The notes under the pieces are model-generated. The model saw only the letters and a program-made list of their open reading frames with translations. It had not been told where the DNA came from and searched no databases. Shown piece after piece: positions 23,913 through 33,811 of a stretch of 64,000 bases of DNA. Source of the DNA: a virus; the IMG/VR virus record IMGVR_UViG_3300040786_000030, positions 124,001-188,000 of that record; one strand, 5' to 3'. A program made the position numbers and the translations under genes. How positions within the stretch are numbered: the first letter of the stretch is position 1; each line of letters starts with the position of its first letter.

Positions 23913-24523
23913 ATGAAAGAACGTATCGATGAATATGATATGGCTAAAAAAATGATGAGCATTCTTAGAGGTGGTTACAAACCATTACTTAATGAATTCA
24001 TAAATGCGCCTGATTTAAACACAGACCAAACACAAGGTAGTGTTAATGACAACCCAGCTATGGGTGATGACCAAAATAATACTAATAATCAAAACAATAA
24101 TCAAAATATGGCAAAGCGCCTAGTGAAGGTCGTGAATCATTAGTCCCATTAACTGATAACTATTTTGAACTTGAAAAAAATGATGATAGATATAAAGCTT
24201 TAGTTAATAATCTAACTAATATTGTACCTCAAGCTAAAGTTACAAGTGTGTATATCTCAAAAGAGGGTGGTTTAGCTATAAATGGTAATGCACTAACTTT
24301 TGGGGTAGTGGTGGTTTATTTTTACTATGATGTATTCTGACGATACAGTTATTGTTAATAGTGAAGAAGTTCAAGGTAAGATTGGAGCTGAAGTGCAATT
24401 ATCTTTACAGAGATTTTTGACACTCTAAGGGCTGATGTTGCAAACGCAAAACAATATTTGTATGACCCAATGATTGATAAAATAAATAAAATTAAAACAA
24501 ATACGATGAATTTAATAAAATAG
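23913..24523 (+). CDS. Hypothetical virion-region protein with Asn-rich linker
   Basis: Starts MKERIDEYDMAKKMMSILRG, has an Asn/Gln-rich linker (about 24015-24105), then a mixed domain ending with a helical segment (RADVANAKQYLYDPMIDKIN). Frame changes near 24110, 24300 and 24412. The 3' end abuts a GTG start of the next gene. Function unknown. Confidence 0.5.
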
Positions 24524-25083
24524 GTGATTTTTGAAAAATATAGTAGTATTATATTATTACTAGTTGGGTTTTTAATTGGTTCGTTAATGACATGGAATCA
24601 TAACAAACCATCAATTAAAACAACAGTTGAAACACAGTATGTAATAAAAAACCGTATAGATACTATAATTACTAAACCAATAGTAAAATATAAGTATAAA
24701 ATAAAATAGTCCGTATAACCAATAAAGACACTGTTATTAATAATTTTAAACCTATTAATTATGAGTGGACTTATGTTAAAACGGATACAACTAAAAATAA
24801 AAAAAAGTATTATCACTGTCAGTGCTAATGGTTGGGGTAATTTGGATAGGTTAGATTATGTTATTACAACTAAAGATAGTACAAAAATAATAACTAAGAC
24901 AATTGAAAAAACTATAATAAAATACTAATACGCTATATTTATCAGGGACATACAATACTAAAAGAATTTTGGTGTTGGTGTAGATTGGACGATTAAAATA
25001 AACTGATAATTGGTAGTGTTGTTGAATATGATAGAATAGACAAAACACCAATAGCTGGAATTAAATTAGGTATTAAATTATGA
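24524..25083 (+). CDS. Membrane-anchored protein, spanin-like or DUF6808-like
   Basis: An N-terminal membrane helix (SSIILLLVGFLIGSLMTW) is followed by a polar extracytoplasmic region with repeated strand motifs, ending GSVVEYDRIDKTPIAGIKLG. This one-helix layout with a beta-rich periplasmic part is common in Bacteroidota phage lysis regions. Start is probably GTG at 24524. The stop overlaps the next ATG (ATGA at 25080-25083). Frame changes near 24708, 24805, 24915, 24965 and 25000. Confidence 0.5.
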
Positions 25084-25522
25084 AAGAAAAAAAATTAAAT
25101 AGAATAGTTGAAAAACGTTTTGAAGATAGAAAACTTGAAACACCATTATATGACCCATACAGGTGAAGTTAATGTTGATTATGAAAATTAACAGGTAAGT
25201 AAATCCTTTAATAGATACCCAAAACCCTCTATATTACTCAAAAAAAATTAATGATTATAGGTTTGAGAATTCAACACATTTTGATACTAGTAATTTAATT
25301 CCGATAACCTTAAATTTTAAAAAAAAATAATAGATTTTAGTTAATTTACCAACTGATTTTGAAATAGAGCCATGTCAAATTGAATCAGTATCTGAAATTA
25401 AAATTTCATTAGATTTTTTAAATTATGTGAAATATGAAAACATTAATTTTGTAATTAGAGAGTCTGAAGATAAATCATATTTAAATTTTATCATGGGTAA
25501 AATAATAAATAAAGAAAAATAA
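25080..25522 (+). CDS. Hypothetical protein (strongly frameshifted)
   Basis: Starts MKEKKLNRIVEKRFEDRKLE by an ATGA overlap. The frame is disrupted near 25160, 25190, 25250 and 25325, and the end is NKEK at 25522. It may be one gene of about 145 residues or two small ones. No domain recognised. Confidence 0.4.
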
Positions 25523-25543
25523 TTTTATCGATAGATAAGGTAA

Positions 25544-25681
25544 ATGGTAGAATATAGTAATGATACAGTATATATCGAAGGTATAGTAACAGGTGCTTCA
25601 ACTAACAATTTAAATTATTCAAATGATGGTATTTACACTTTAACAATGACTTTAATGCCACTTTCCGTTAAAAGTATCTAA
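25544..25681 (+). CDS. 45-residue hypothetical protein
   Basis: Intact frame MVEYSNDTVYIEGIVTGAST to LSVKSI, TAA at 25679. Predicted beta-rich. Followed directly by a terminator, so it ends the transcription unit. Confidence 0.5.
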   Translation: MVEYSNDTVYIEGIVTGASTNNLNYSNDGIYTLTMTLMPLSVKSI

Positions 25682-25698
25682 CACACAACTAATAAAGA

Positions 25699-25720
25699 AA
25701 GCCCAATTATGGGTTTTTTT
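25699..25720 (+). terminator. Rho-independent terminator
   Basis: GCCCA-ATTA-TGGGT followed by seven T. Confidence 0.8.
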
Positions 25721-25732
25721 GTTTTATCCTAT

Positions 25733-25742
25733 ATATTTATAA
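25733..25742 (+). promoter_or_regulatory. Late-type promoter box TATTTATAAT
   Basis: Directly after a terminator and 12 bases before the ATG at 25755, which is good context for a promoter. Confidence 0.6.
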
Positions 25743-25754
25743 TAAAACAAAACG

Positions 25755-25996
25755 ATGGTTAAAATGGTATTATATTAAATGAAGAGTTAAATAAAACTGA
25801 TATTTCTAAAGAAGTTAAGGTTTATATGACTAGTGATGAGTTTAAAACAAAAAATTGAAAAAATCGTCAAAGATAAATTAAAAATAATAAAGAATTAGAG
25901 GATAAAGTCGTTGAAATAACTAGCAATGTCCCTAACTCAATTATTTAAAACACTTTGGGTTAAAAGAGGTGTTTGGAAAACTGGTTTAACAAATAA
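25755..25996 (+). CDS. Hypothetical protein of about 80 residues
   Basis: MVKNGIILNEELNKTDISKE..., with a Lys/Glu-rich helix (EKIVKDKLKNNKELEDKVVE) and an end at VWKTGLTNK. Frame changes near 25760, 25850, 25885 and 25930. It begins a new unit behind a late-type box. Function unknown. Confidence 0.45.
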
Positions 25997-26006
25997 AATA
26001 GTTAAA

Positions 26007-27370
26007 ATGATAAAATTAAAATAACCGAAGAACAATATGCTAGACTAAAGAGTGCTGGGTTGATTAAAGAATCGACTAAAACTTCTGATGAAAACCAGAA
26101 CCAAAAGTTGATGACCAAATGACTAAAGAGACTAGAGAATTGATTAAATATTTTTATAGAGAGTCAAAAAAAATTTATCTGAATTTTGGGGTGAACATGA
26201 TTTAACTTATGATGATATTTGTAAAGCTTTAACTAGTAAAACCTTATAGTGAAAAAAGGTGATAAATATATGGTACCTAGAACTCTTGGTTCAAATGAGG
26301 AAGCCATAAAAAGAATTGAAAATGAATTGAGGTTATTAACTAAAATGCCAGAAAATGAAAATGAGATGACAATCTCTGAAGAAACTGATGATATTGAAGA
26401 AGTAGTGGTAAACAATACTGGTTATGATATTTTCGTGTATAATGATGAATTGATAATATTAAAATCTGTAGCTGATAATAAATTCTTTTATTAGATTTAA
26501 ACCATGAAAATATAATTAATTATGAAGGTGAAGAATTAAGTGAGGAAGATATTTTCAATTTTTTTAAATTCTGTTGAGGACAAACTCCCATCAATATTAA
26601 TACCTATTGATTTAAACATATTAAGTGAGTTATCTAATATGTATGATATTAATAAATACTTCACATCAAAGCTAGAAGAACTTAAAACATTAATTAGTGG
26701 TAGTATAAATGAAGATTGGGATGATTATAAAGGTAAACTTTATAGACATAAAACACCAGAAGAAGAAAAAATAGAAAAGGCTAAGATAAAACCAATAAGA
26801 GATAAAGAATTAGCTAGTAGAAAACCAATGGCAACTAAAACACCTGAGGAAGAAACCCCAGAAGATTTAGAAGAAACTAGCGCTATGGGTGGTGGCGGTG
26901 CATTTGGTGGTAGTAGTACTGGACAATTTACTGGCCCATTAACACAACCAATTAAAGGGAAATTAAAACCGTTAGTGAAACAACTGTAGCTGGTGCTGGA
27001 AATTTTCAATACGATGCGCCTGGATTGGTAAATATTGGTAGAAATGGTGAATATAAAAAAGGTCCTAAAACAAAGGCTGAAGTAACACCTCAAATATCTG
27101 GTGGTAGTTTTGTTGAACAACCTGAATGTTCAAACTAAATAATAATAAAGAAGCGCAAAATGGGGTTGTAGTTCTGGTGCGAGTACAGCAAAATCTAGAA
27201 AAGCTAAAGGGTCGATAACAACACCATCATTAGGTGAAAATAAAATATTTGAAGAAGTTGCTAAACAAACAGGTAAAACAATTGAGGAAGTAATGGGAAT
27301 AATCAAATCAAAAAATAATAATGATATTAACTTTAGTAAAAAGTTAGATATTTATAATAAAATCGTGTAA
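26007..27370 (+). CDS. Virion-region protein with Gly-rich middle (frameshifted)
   Basis: Reconstructed over frame changes near 26010, 26090, 26170, 26245, 26485, 26560, 26985, 27130 and 27165. An acidic N-terminal half (EEQYARLKSAGLIKES ... SEETDDIEEVVV) is followed by a Lys/Pro linker. Then comes a Gly/Ser/Thr-rich stretch (SAMGGGGAFGGSSTGQFTGP) and a C-terminal helix (FEEVAKQTGKTIEEVMGIIK). Probably a structural or scaffold-type protein. No family named. Confidence 0.5.
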
Positions 27371-27372
27371 AG

Positions 27373-28880
27373 ATGGATAAAAATATAATTAAGAATATTT
27401 TAAATGCTAGATTCATAAATGAAGAAAGTACACCTGGAATTGATGTTACTAAGAAAGTTCAAAAGCTTCTGAAAAGATTAATAAAACTGGTATTAGTGAC
27501 ATGGCTAAAGGTAATTTAGAATATGATAAAGCAATTAAAAAAACAGATAAAACACCTAAACCAGATAATAAATTTAATTATAATGGTGATAAAGAAAAGA
27601 ATACCATGATGAAATGGAAATTTTAACGGTCAAGAAATGATTCAATACGATAGAGAACCCAACGAATTGTTTAAAGCACGTGCTAAAGAATCAATAGAAG
27701 GTAGTTCTAGAATGGGTAATAAAGGTGGTCCAGGAATGGGTAACGCAGAAGCAACATGGGGCGCATCAAATGATGACTTTGGTAAAACTTAGTTAAATTA
27801 GCTGCTGATTCAGCTAAGAAAAGACAAGAAGCTGAAAGAGGTATTATTAGTTTTGGTGATGATATTGAAACGGTACCAAAAAATAATAAACCTATGTCAA
27901 ACATTCAGCATTTAATGAAAACACTGAACAAGCTAGTAAAGATATTGAATCTAATAAACCTTATGGTTCAGAAGATGAGTACGAGTTTAATAATGACGAA
28001 AATAATAAACCAAAAAATAAAGAACCAAAATAAAAGAATCAATGAAAAGACTTAAATTTAATAAAGAATTCAATGGCGTTGAAATGCCTTAAAAAATGAT
28101 ACCAGAATCATATAGAACGGATAATAAAGAATTCGAAATGACTGATGGTGTAGAATCATATAGAATCCGTTGGGAAGGTACTCTTCTGAAGGTAAAGCTA
28201 TAATATTAACCGCAGCAAATAAAACTATGGTTAATGAGGATATGGAGAATATGAAACGTCTTATGGGTTATAAATCACAAGATACTCTTGGATTATCTAA
28301 GGGTAAAACTAGATTAGATGAAAACGCTATTTTAGTGACATCTATAATAAAACAAAGGCACTTTTAGAGGGTGAAGATATCGAAGACCAAGACGCTGCAA
28401 CAGGTGACTTAGATGACGCTGTATCACAAGCTAAAGAAGCTAAAAAACACGTTGAAGGAAGTGTTTCTACTGATAAAGGTACACAAGCACCAAAACCTAA
28501 AACAGGTACTATGGAATCATTAGATGATACAGTATCACAAGCTAAAGAAGCAACTAAACATGTTGAAGGAAGTGAAACTAGTGGAGTTGGTGTTGGATTA
28601 GGTGTTAAAGCTAAAACAGGTGAATGGGATAAAATTAATGTACCACAAGCGGCTGATGCTAAAAAACACGTTCAGATGACTGAAGGGTTTAAAAAAAAAA
28701 ATAAGGTAGGTATTTTAATAGGTGAATCCTATTTTGAAGAAATGGAAGACCTAGATTATGGGGATATGTCAGATTTTAAACATGAGGGTTATGGTGACGA
28801 TAATGTATTAAGTAGATTATCTGCTGAAGAGAGAAGAAAAATTGGAAACACAACCAGTATATTCTGAAGAATTGGAATGA
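27373..28880 (+). CDS. Large charged virion-region protein with internal duplication (frameshifted)
   Basis: Starts MDKNIIKNILNARFINEEST, resembling the short N-terminal leader shared by several other genes here. It is highly charged and probably helical. A middle segment (MENMKRLMGYK) is followed by two copies of a DxVSQAKEAxKHVEGS repeat. It ends ... SEELE at a TGA (28878) that overlaps the next ATG. About 500 residues. Frame changes near 27463, 27600, 27790, 27895, 28035, 28093, 28185, 28340 and 28858. Function unknown. Confidence 0.5.
28408..28575 (+). repeat. Two-copy coding repeat (DDxVSQAKEAxKHVEGS)
   Basis: Copies at about 28414-28465 and 28519-28575, sharing CACAAGCTAAAGAAGC and CACGTTGAAGGAAGTG-type segments. 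Confidence 0.7.
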
Positions 28881-29049
28881 ATGATAATGATTAATTCGTA
28901 AATTTTTTATTCTTAGATTCGAAAGACAACCAGAACAAGATATTAGTTATTTTGAAACTTGGAAGGAAAGATTAAATAAACCTAACCCAGAAGGATATAT
29001 GGACAATAAAAGTATGGAAGTCTGGAACAGATTAAAATACGGGGAATAA
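28877..29049 (+). CDS. Small hypothetical protein
   Basis: ATG at 28877 overlaps the upstream TGA. After a frame change near 28892 it reads FERQPEQDISYFETWKERLN and ends NRLKYGE. About 58 residues, charged. A terminator follows 16 bases downstream. Confidence 0.5.
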
Positions 29050-29064
29050 ATTAAAAACAAAAGA

Positions 29065-29090
29065 AAAGCTACCTAATGGGTAGCTTTTTT
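29065..29090 (+). terminator. Rho-independent terminator
   Basis: AAAAGCTACC, four-base loop, GGTAGCTTTTTT. Confidence 0.85.
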
Positions 29091-29100
29091 CTTTATAGCA

Positions 29101-29110
29101 TATTTATAAT
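29101..29110 (+). promoter_or_regulatory. Late-type promoter box TATTTATAAT
   Basis: Exact copy, between a terminator and the endolysin ATG at 29123. Confidence 0.6.
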
Positions 29111-29122
29111 AAAAGAAATATT

Positions 29123-29730
29123 ATGAGTTTAATTAAATTACAAGAAAAAATTGGTGTTAAAGCAGATGGGGCATTTGGTCCAGCTACATTAAAAGCGGCA
29201 ATGAAATATTACAAAATGACACCTGAAAGAGCTGCACACTTTTTTGGACAAACAGCACATGAAACAGGTGGTTTTAATACTTTAGTGAAAACCTAAATTA
29301 TTCAGCTACTGGGTTACGTGGAACCTTTAAAAATATTTTCAAATGATTTAGCAGATGACTATGCTAGACAACCAGTTAAAATTGGGTCTAGGGTTTACGC
29401 TAATAGAATGGGTAATGGTGATGAGAAATCACAAGAAGGTTATTTTTTTAGAGGAAGAGGTGCTTTGCAAACTACTGGTAAAATTAATTATTTAGCATTT
29501 TCAAAGTTTATTAAAGACCCTAAAATAATGAAAACACCTGATTTACTTGCAACTGATTATTCTTTGAGGCTGCTTTATTTTTCTTTAAAGAAAATAATCT
29601 TTGGGTTATTTGTGATAAAGGTGTTAATGCTGATACTATTTTAGCTTTAAGTAAAAGAATAAATGGTGGGACTAACGGTTTAGAAGATAGAGTTTCTTTA
29701 ACTAATAGGTATTATAAATGGTTAACTTAA
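29123..29730 (+). CDS. GH19 chitinase-like endolysin with N-terminal peptidoglycan-binding motif
   Basis: Residues 1-30 (LQEKIGVKADGAFGPATLKA) match a short PG_binding_1 repeat. The catalytic domain follows: HFFGQTAHETGGFNTL carries the general-acid Glu, and YFFRGRGALQTTGKINYLAF is the family-typical substrate-cleft segment. The end is a NGGTNGLEDR motif. It would hydrolyse peptidoglycan glycan strands at lysis. About 202 residues, typical for phage GH19 lysins. Frame changes near 29290, 29325 and 29567. Confidence 0.88.
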
Positions 29731-29781
29731 TAACTATTTATTTTATTGATAATATTGTATATTAATTAAAACAATTAATCA

Positions 29782-30279
29782 ATGAGCAGTAATAATGATG
29801 GTTTCATGAATTATATTAATAAGTATATGGATAAGGGTGATATAATTATGTTATATAACCAAAACAATATAAAATTTCAAAAATGTGAATTATATAATGA
29901 TTTCACACAGTCATTACTTATGACAATATTTGACACATATCTTGGTGATGATGTTACTAATATTGAACACCAAGTTATTCATTTTAATTGGGCTTGGAAT
30001 AGAACTATCGATAATTTTATAGATGAAAGTCTGGACTTTGAAGAAGATAAATTATATAATTATTTTTTAGAGTTTACATTAGAGATGTTCTATTCGATAC
30101 CAAACAAAACTAAATGGGAAAATAATCGAATATTAAACATATGGGTTGAAATTTTGATTATACCAAAAGAAAGACTAATTCTGATATAGATGTGTTAATA
30201 GAAATCTATATTATTTTGAAAAGCGTTAAAAATCATATAAAAAAAAGGTTTTACTATTTATTTTACCAAAAATTTACTT
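29782..30279 (+). CDS. Hypothetical protein, acidic and aromatic-rich
   Basis: ATG 29782, MSSNNDGFMNYINKYMDKGD; intact to about 30145, then one frame change, continuing IDVLIEIYIILKSVKNHIKK. About 160 residues, mostly helical, no known motif. It stands alone between the lysin and small genes. Confidence 0.6.
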
Positions 30280-30290
30280 AGTATTACAAT

Positions 30291-30500
30291 ATGGAAACAA
30301 ATAGACTCACACAAATTATTATTATGAGTTTATCGTTGGATATTATTAAAGCTGAAAATTCACTAGAACAAGAAATCAATTCAACTAATAATATTGACGC
30401 TAAACTAATTAAAATTAAAGAATATTTAGATGTTTTAATAATGTCTGAAAATAGATTAAATAAATTTAATAGTATGATGGGTTTAAATAAACCAGAATAA
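30291..30500 (+). CDS. 69-residue helical hypothetical protein
   Basis: Intact frame METNRLTQIIIMSLSLDIIK to GLNKPE. Predicted all-helical. Followed by an A-rich leader and the histone-like gene. Confidence 0.65.
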   Translation: METNRLTQIIIMSLSLDIIKAENSLEQEINSTNNIDAKLIKIKEYLDVLIMSENRLNKFNSMMGLNKPE

Positions 30501-30524
30501 AATAAAAACTAAAAAAAAAAACAA

Positions 30525-30694
30525 ATGGAAAATTTTAATGAATTAAAAAATTAGTAGAAGATATGCAAGAAGATATCACTAAATTTTACGAAAAGATAAT
30601 AAAGCCGCTGGTTAGAATTAGAAAAGCTCTACAAGGTGTCAAAGAAACTGCTCAAATTATGAGAAATGAAGTTTCAGCTAAAAATAACGCATAA
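30525..30694 (+). CDS. Histone H1-like DNA-binding protein (Bacteroidota type)
   Basis: About 56 residues: MENFNELKKLVEDMQEDITK, then FYEKDNKAAG, RIRKALQGVKETAQIMRNEV and SAKNNA. The order of FNxLK, KFYEK, NKAAGxRxRK and helical Lys/Arg tail is that of the small Bacteroidota histone H1-like (Hc1-type) proteins. These bind DNA non-specifically. A phage copy could compact its own genome or alter the host nucleoid. Frame changes near 30548 and 30610. The next gene's ATG lies two bases after its stop. Confidence 0.75.
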
Positions 30695-30695
30695 T

Positions 30696-30905
30696 ATGAT
30701 TTTAGAAATTCTCAATAAAATATTAACACTTTCTTTTTTCTTAGCGTGTCTTACAACGTTTAGACATGGTTATTATTTTATTCAAGCTTATTTATCGTCA
30801 ACGGACGAACCAGTTAAGTATAGATTATCAAATAGAGCGTTATTATTATTGGGTATCTCTATAGCATATTTATTTACAGTAATTTTTACTGGTGTAAAAC
30901 TATAA
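30696..30905 (+). CDS. Small two-helix membrane protein
   Basis: Intact 69-residue frame MILEILNKILTLSFFLACLT ... with a second helix ALLLLGISIAYLFTVIFTGV. The size and two membrane helices would fit a holin or accessory membrane protein; there is no direct evidence for either. Confidence 0.6.
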   Translation: MILEILNKILTLSFFLACLTTFRHGYYFIQAYLSSTDEPVKYRLSNRALLLLGISIAYLFTVIFTGVKL

Positions 30906-30909
30906 AAAA

Positions 30910-31715
30910 ATGAACATACAAAAAACACTTGATTCACTCCAACCATATGTTATTGGTATTCGCTATTTAGATGGTATACCTTTAGTTGATGTGGTTTTAA
31001 AGAGGGTTGGCAACTACCAGAAGACACTAAAATACAAAAAATAAAGGTAATGAAGAAATGAATTACTATATGTTATTTAGTGAAGTGGCTGGTGTTGGGT
31101 TAGATGAATTATTAACTTTGTTGAAAAACTATAAAGTTTAATATTGAACGTGAAAAGAAACATGAGTTATTACGAACTATGGTAAATGATTTAAAAGAGA
31201 TATTTAAAAAGAATTCTTTAAGTAAAATTAAAACACTTAAGTTCGTATTCACGGAAGAAGACTTAGTACCATCATTTAATGATTTTGATATTGACATTGA
31301 CGATGATATAACTATTCCCGAAACTATAACACCACCAGTAATAGATGAATTAGAACCTATTGATTATGTTGAAAATGAATTAGAACCTATTGAGTATGTT
31401 GAAGAACAAAAGAGTCAAGGTAATGATAAAGAACAAATACTAACCAAACAGTTAGTTATTTAGATGAAAACGGAGAACCAATAATGGGTTCAGAAGAAGA
31501 TGCTGAATTATTAGAGGAAGAACTTAGAGCTGAAAGAAATATTGCAATTTTAGAGAATAAAAGAAAAAATCGGTGATTAAGAATGGTAATAAAGTGGAGT
31601 TACCACCTAAAAGAAAAATGCCACAAATAGTTTCAACACCAACATCATCATCAGGTGGTTATTGTGACTGTGGACCAGAAGATGCCTGTGAAAATGTATC
31701 GATAGTAAATATTAA
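30910..31715 (+). CDS. Hypothetical acidic protein, virion-region
   Basis: Starts MNIQKTLDSLQPYVIGIRYL. A folded N-terminal domain (to about residue 85) is followed by an acidic tail with repeated ELEPIDYVEN/ELEPIEYVEE units and a Cys-containing end. Frame changes near 30998, 31050, 31120, 31450, 31570 and 31695; TAA at about 31713, just before a terminator. Function not recognised. Confidence 0.5.
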
Positions 31716-31741
31716 AAAGGGCCTTATAAGGGCCCTTTTAT
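31716..31741 (+). terminator. Rho-independent terminator, possibly shared by both strands
   Basis: AAAGGGCC-TTATA-GGCCCTTTTA with the minus-strand gene ending beside it. Confidence 0.75.
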
Positions 31742-32090
31742 TTATAAGTATATTGTAGTTGTTATTATGATTTTACTCTCTAAAGCCTCTTGAAGTGTAT
31801 GTGTTAACCATACACCAGCTGTTGAAACTAAACCATTTAAGAAAATCATTAAATATGTGTTAGTAATCATTCCCATAGGTGTTAAATTAGCATAACCAAA
31901 ATAGTATAGTAACCCTGAGACCATAAATCCATCCATGTACCTAAACACATAAAACAAGTAAATAGTTTATATAAACTATAACCACTAGTCCCTAGCTTAC
32001 TTAAACTTTTCGAAACCCTTCAAATAAAGAGCCATAAATAATATTGTTACATGCACCGTAACAAATCAAAATAAAAATAATTGTATTCAT
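31742..32090 (-). CDS. Small membrane protein, DUF1360-like (minus strand)
   Basis: Begins MNTIIFILICYGACNNIIYG at 32090. The layout of an N-terminal helix, YGSLFEGFRK, then FTCFMCLGTW followed by two or three more helices is like DUF1360-type phage membrane proteins. Frame changes near 32018 and 31945. A late-type box lies just upstream on the minus strand. One of the few minus-strand genes in this region. Confidence 0.55.
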
Positions 32091-32097
32091 AAGTTTT

Positions 32098-32108
32098 TTA
32101 TAAATATA
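32098..32108 (-). promoter_or_regulatory. Late-type promoter box on the minus strand (TATATTTATAA)
   Basis: Reads TATATTTATAAAAAACTT on the minus strand directly before the ATG at 32090. The motif therefore follows gene orientation. Confidence 0.5.
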
Positions 32109-32180
32109 AGTAATAATGTTTGACTAATCAATAGTTTTACATATATTTACCAAAAACATAATTATGGGGTAACAGATAAG

Positions 32181-32383
32181 ATGATTTCAAAAGAAGTTGT
32201 AGAGTCAGAAAATGAGAAAAAAATGTTTGCTGATAATAACGAAAGAAAGAAACAACAATTAATTAGTGAGATTAAAAGTGGGTTAGGTGTTAACATCATG
32301 AAAACCCAGGTAAACCAAAATCATTAAAAAACTAAAACGAAACAATAACTGACTGGTTTAGAAAAATATTTAATAAATTTTAA
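32181..32383 (+). CDS. Small charged hypothetical protein
   Basis: MISKEVVESENEKKMFADNN..., Lys/Glu-rich, about 66 residues after frame changes near 32300 and 32335; ends RKIFNKF. The next ATG follows two bases after the stop. Function unknown. Confidence 0.45.
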
Positions 32384-32384
32384 T

Positions 32385-32615
32385 ATGACATACGAAAACT
32401 TAATAAATACGGTATCGGTTATCGTTGAAAATGAAAAATACTAAAAGAAGGTTTAACTTTAGTATATGAATTAGAAGAAAAACCATAAAAGCAATGAATG
32501 AAATTCTATTTTATAAATCAAACCCAAATTCAGCAATAATAACACCAACAGATATTTTGAGGTTGAAATAGGTGGTGTTTTAATAAAATTTACGAAAAGG
32601 TATAAAATATTCTGA
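32385..32615 (+). CDS. Small hypothetical protein
   Basis: MTYENLINTVSVIVENEK..., about 76 residues with frame changes near 32440, 32488 and 32562, ending TKRYKIF. No recognised motif. Confidence 0.45.
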
Positions 32616-32633
32616 TATTTAAAATATTAATTG

Positions 32634-32641
32634 TATATTTG
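32634..32641 (+). promoter_or_regulatory. Host-like promoter -7 box TATATTTG
   Basis: Three bases before the ATG at 32645, so the transcript would be leaderless or nearly so. Confidence 0.5.
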
Positions 32642-32644
32642 CAT

Positions 32645-32927
32645 ATGGAAATAAACGATATAATAGGTTCAATTGGTGTACTAATGATGTTAGTAGCCTT
32701 TTTTAAATATAATTGATATTGTTGATGATGATGACATTAGTTATATTTTATTAAATTTATTTGGTGGGGTAATGGCTTTTATCGCATCATATTTAATTAA
32801 TTATATTCCATTTATGGTTTTAGAGTCTGCATGGACAGTAATATCATTATGGGGATTATATGATTATATAATACGAAAAACAAATGAAAAAATTAATTTA
32901 AATGATTGTAAAAGGGTGATATCTTAA
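32645..32927 (+). CDS. CBU_0592-like small membrane protein
   Basis: Reconstructed across a frame change near 32705. It has IGSIGVLMMLVAFF, YILLNLFGGVMAFIASYLIN and VLESAWTVISLWGLYDYI, the three-helix pattern with LNxxGG and LExxWxxIS that marks the CBU_0592-like family. Role unknown. Confidence 0.6.
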
Positions 32928-33137
32928 TCAGCTCTCAAGGTGCAAAATTAGAATATGTTTCTAAAACACCTTGAAACATTATACATATTTAGACCACGTT
33001 GTTAAATATGTAGTAGATAAAGATAATGAAACATTTGATTTTGAAAACTACGGAACTAGAACTAACGATGGATTTGTATTTGCTAAAATAGAAAACCTGA
33101 AACCGACCATGACATTATTGATATAATATCAGTATGA
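32902..33137 (+). CDS. Small hypothetical protein overlapping the rnhB start
   Basis: Probable start [20 protein letters not shown] at 32902 (one frame change near 32915, another near 32972). The end is HDIIDIISV with TGA at 33135 overlapping the RNase HII ATG. About 77 residues. It looks like a small beta-barrel-type sequence, without known family. Confidence 0.5.
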
Positions 33138-33730
33138 AATTAGATAAAACATTAGAGTACGGACCAGAACACTTAATTAAATTTGAATATCTTTGTGGTA
33201 TTGATGAGGTTGGTAGAGGTTGTGGGGCTGGACCAGTTGTTACAGCGGCAGTTATATTACCAAAGGTTTTTCATCACCACTATTAAGAGATTCTAAAAAT
33301 TGTCCGAAAAACAAAGAACTGAAGCGTATAAGTTAATAATTGATAACGCATTAGCTATTTCTTGTGAGGCTGGTTCGGTTACTGACATTAATGAGTTAGG
33401 TATAAACCCAGCAACTTTTAAAACTATGCATAAATGTCTTGACAAATTAACAATGACACCAGATTATGTGTTACTTGATGGTACTGTTTGGGATAATGTT
33501 GGTAAATATAAAATTGAATTAGTCACAAAGGTGATGATACATACCTTTCAATTGCAGCTGCGGCTATTGTAGCTAAAGTTAGACGAGATGAGTATATGGT
33601 TAAATTACATGAGTTATTTCCATCATATGAATGGAATTCAAATAAGGTTATTTATCACCAACTCATATATCGGCAATAAAATATCGGTGTCTGTAAGTAC
33701 CATAGAACACAATATGTTAGAAATTTTTAA
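33134..33730 (+). CDS. rnhB: Ribonuclease HII
   Basis: Cleaves RNA in RNA-DNA hybrids, probably to remove primers. [20 protein letters not shown] contains the DEVGRG active-site motif (Asp, Glu, Arg). DSKKLSEKQR follows across a frame change near 33298, then VLLDGTVWD (third Asp) and [16 protein letters not shown] (fourth acidic site). About 195 residues, usual for the family. Frame changes near 33268, 33530, 33648 and 33680. Start overlaps the upstream TGA. Confidence 0.92.
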
Positions 33731-33746
33731 AATAAACGTAAAAAAC

Positions 33747-33775
33747 TTGACACGAGTATAAAAAAAGTATCTTTG
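33747..33775 (+). promoter_or_regulatory. Host-like promoter (TTGACA, 15-16 bases, TATCTTTG)
   Basis: TTGACA at 33747 and TATCTTTG at 33768-33775, 36 bases before the DUF2828 gene. Confidence 0.8.
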
Positions 33776-33811
33776 CTTCACTTAAAAAAAATAACTTAAA
33801 AAATAAATATC

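Noticed and set aside
26740-27120. Minus-strand frame of 126 codons opposite the Gly-rich virion gene
   Set aside because: Low-complexity mirror of the plus-strand gene, with no leader, promoter or plausible protein features.
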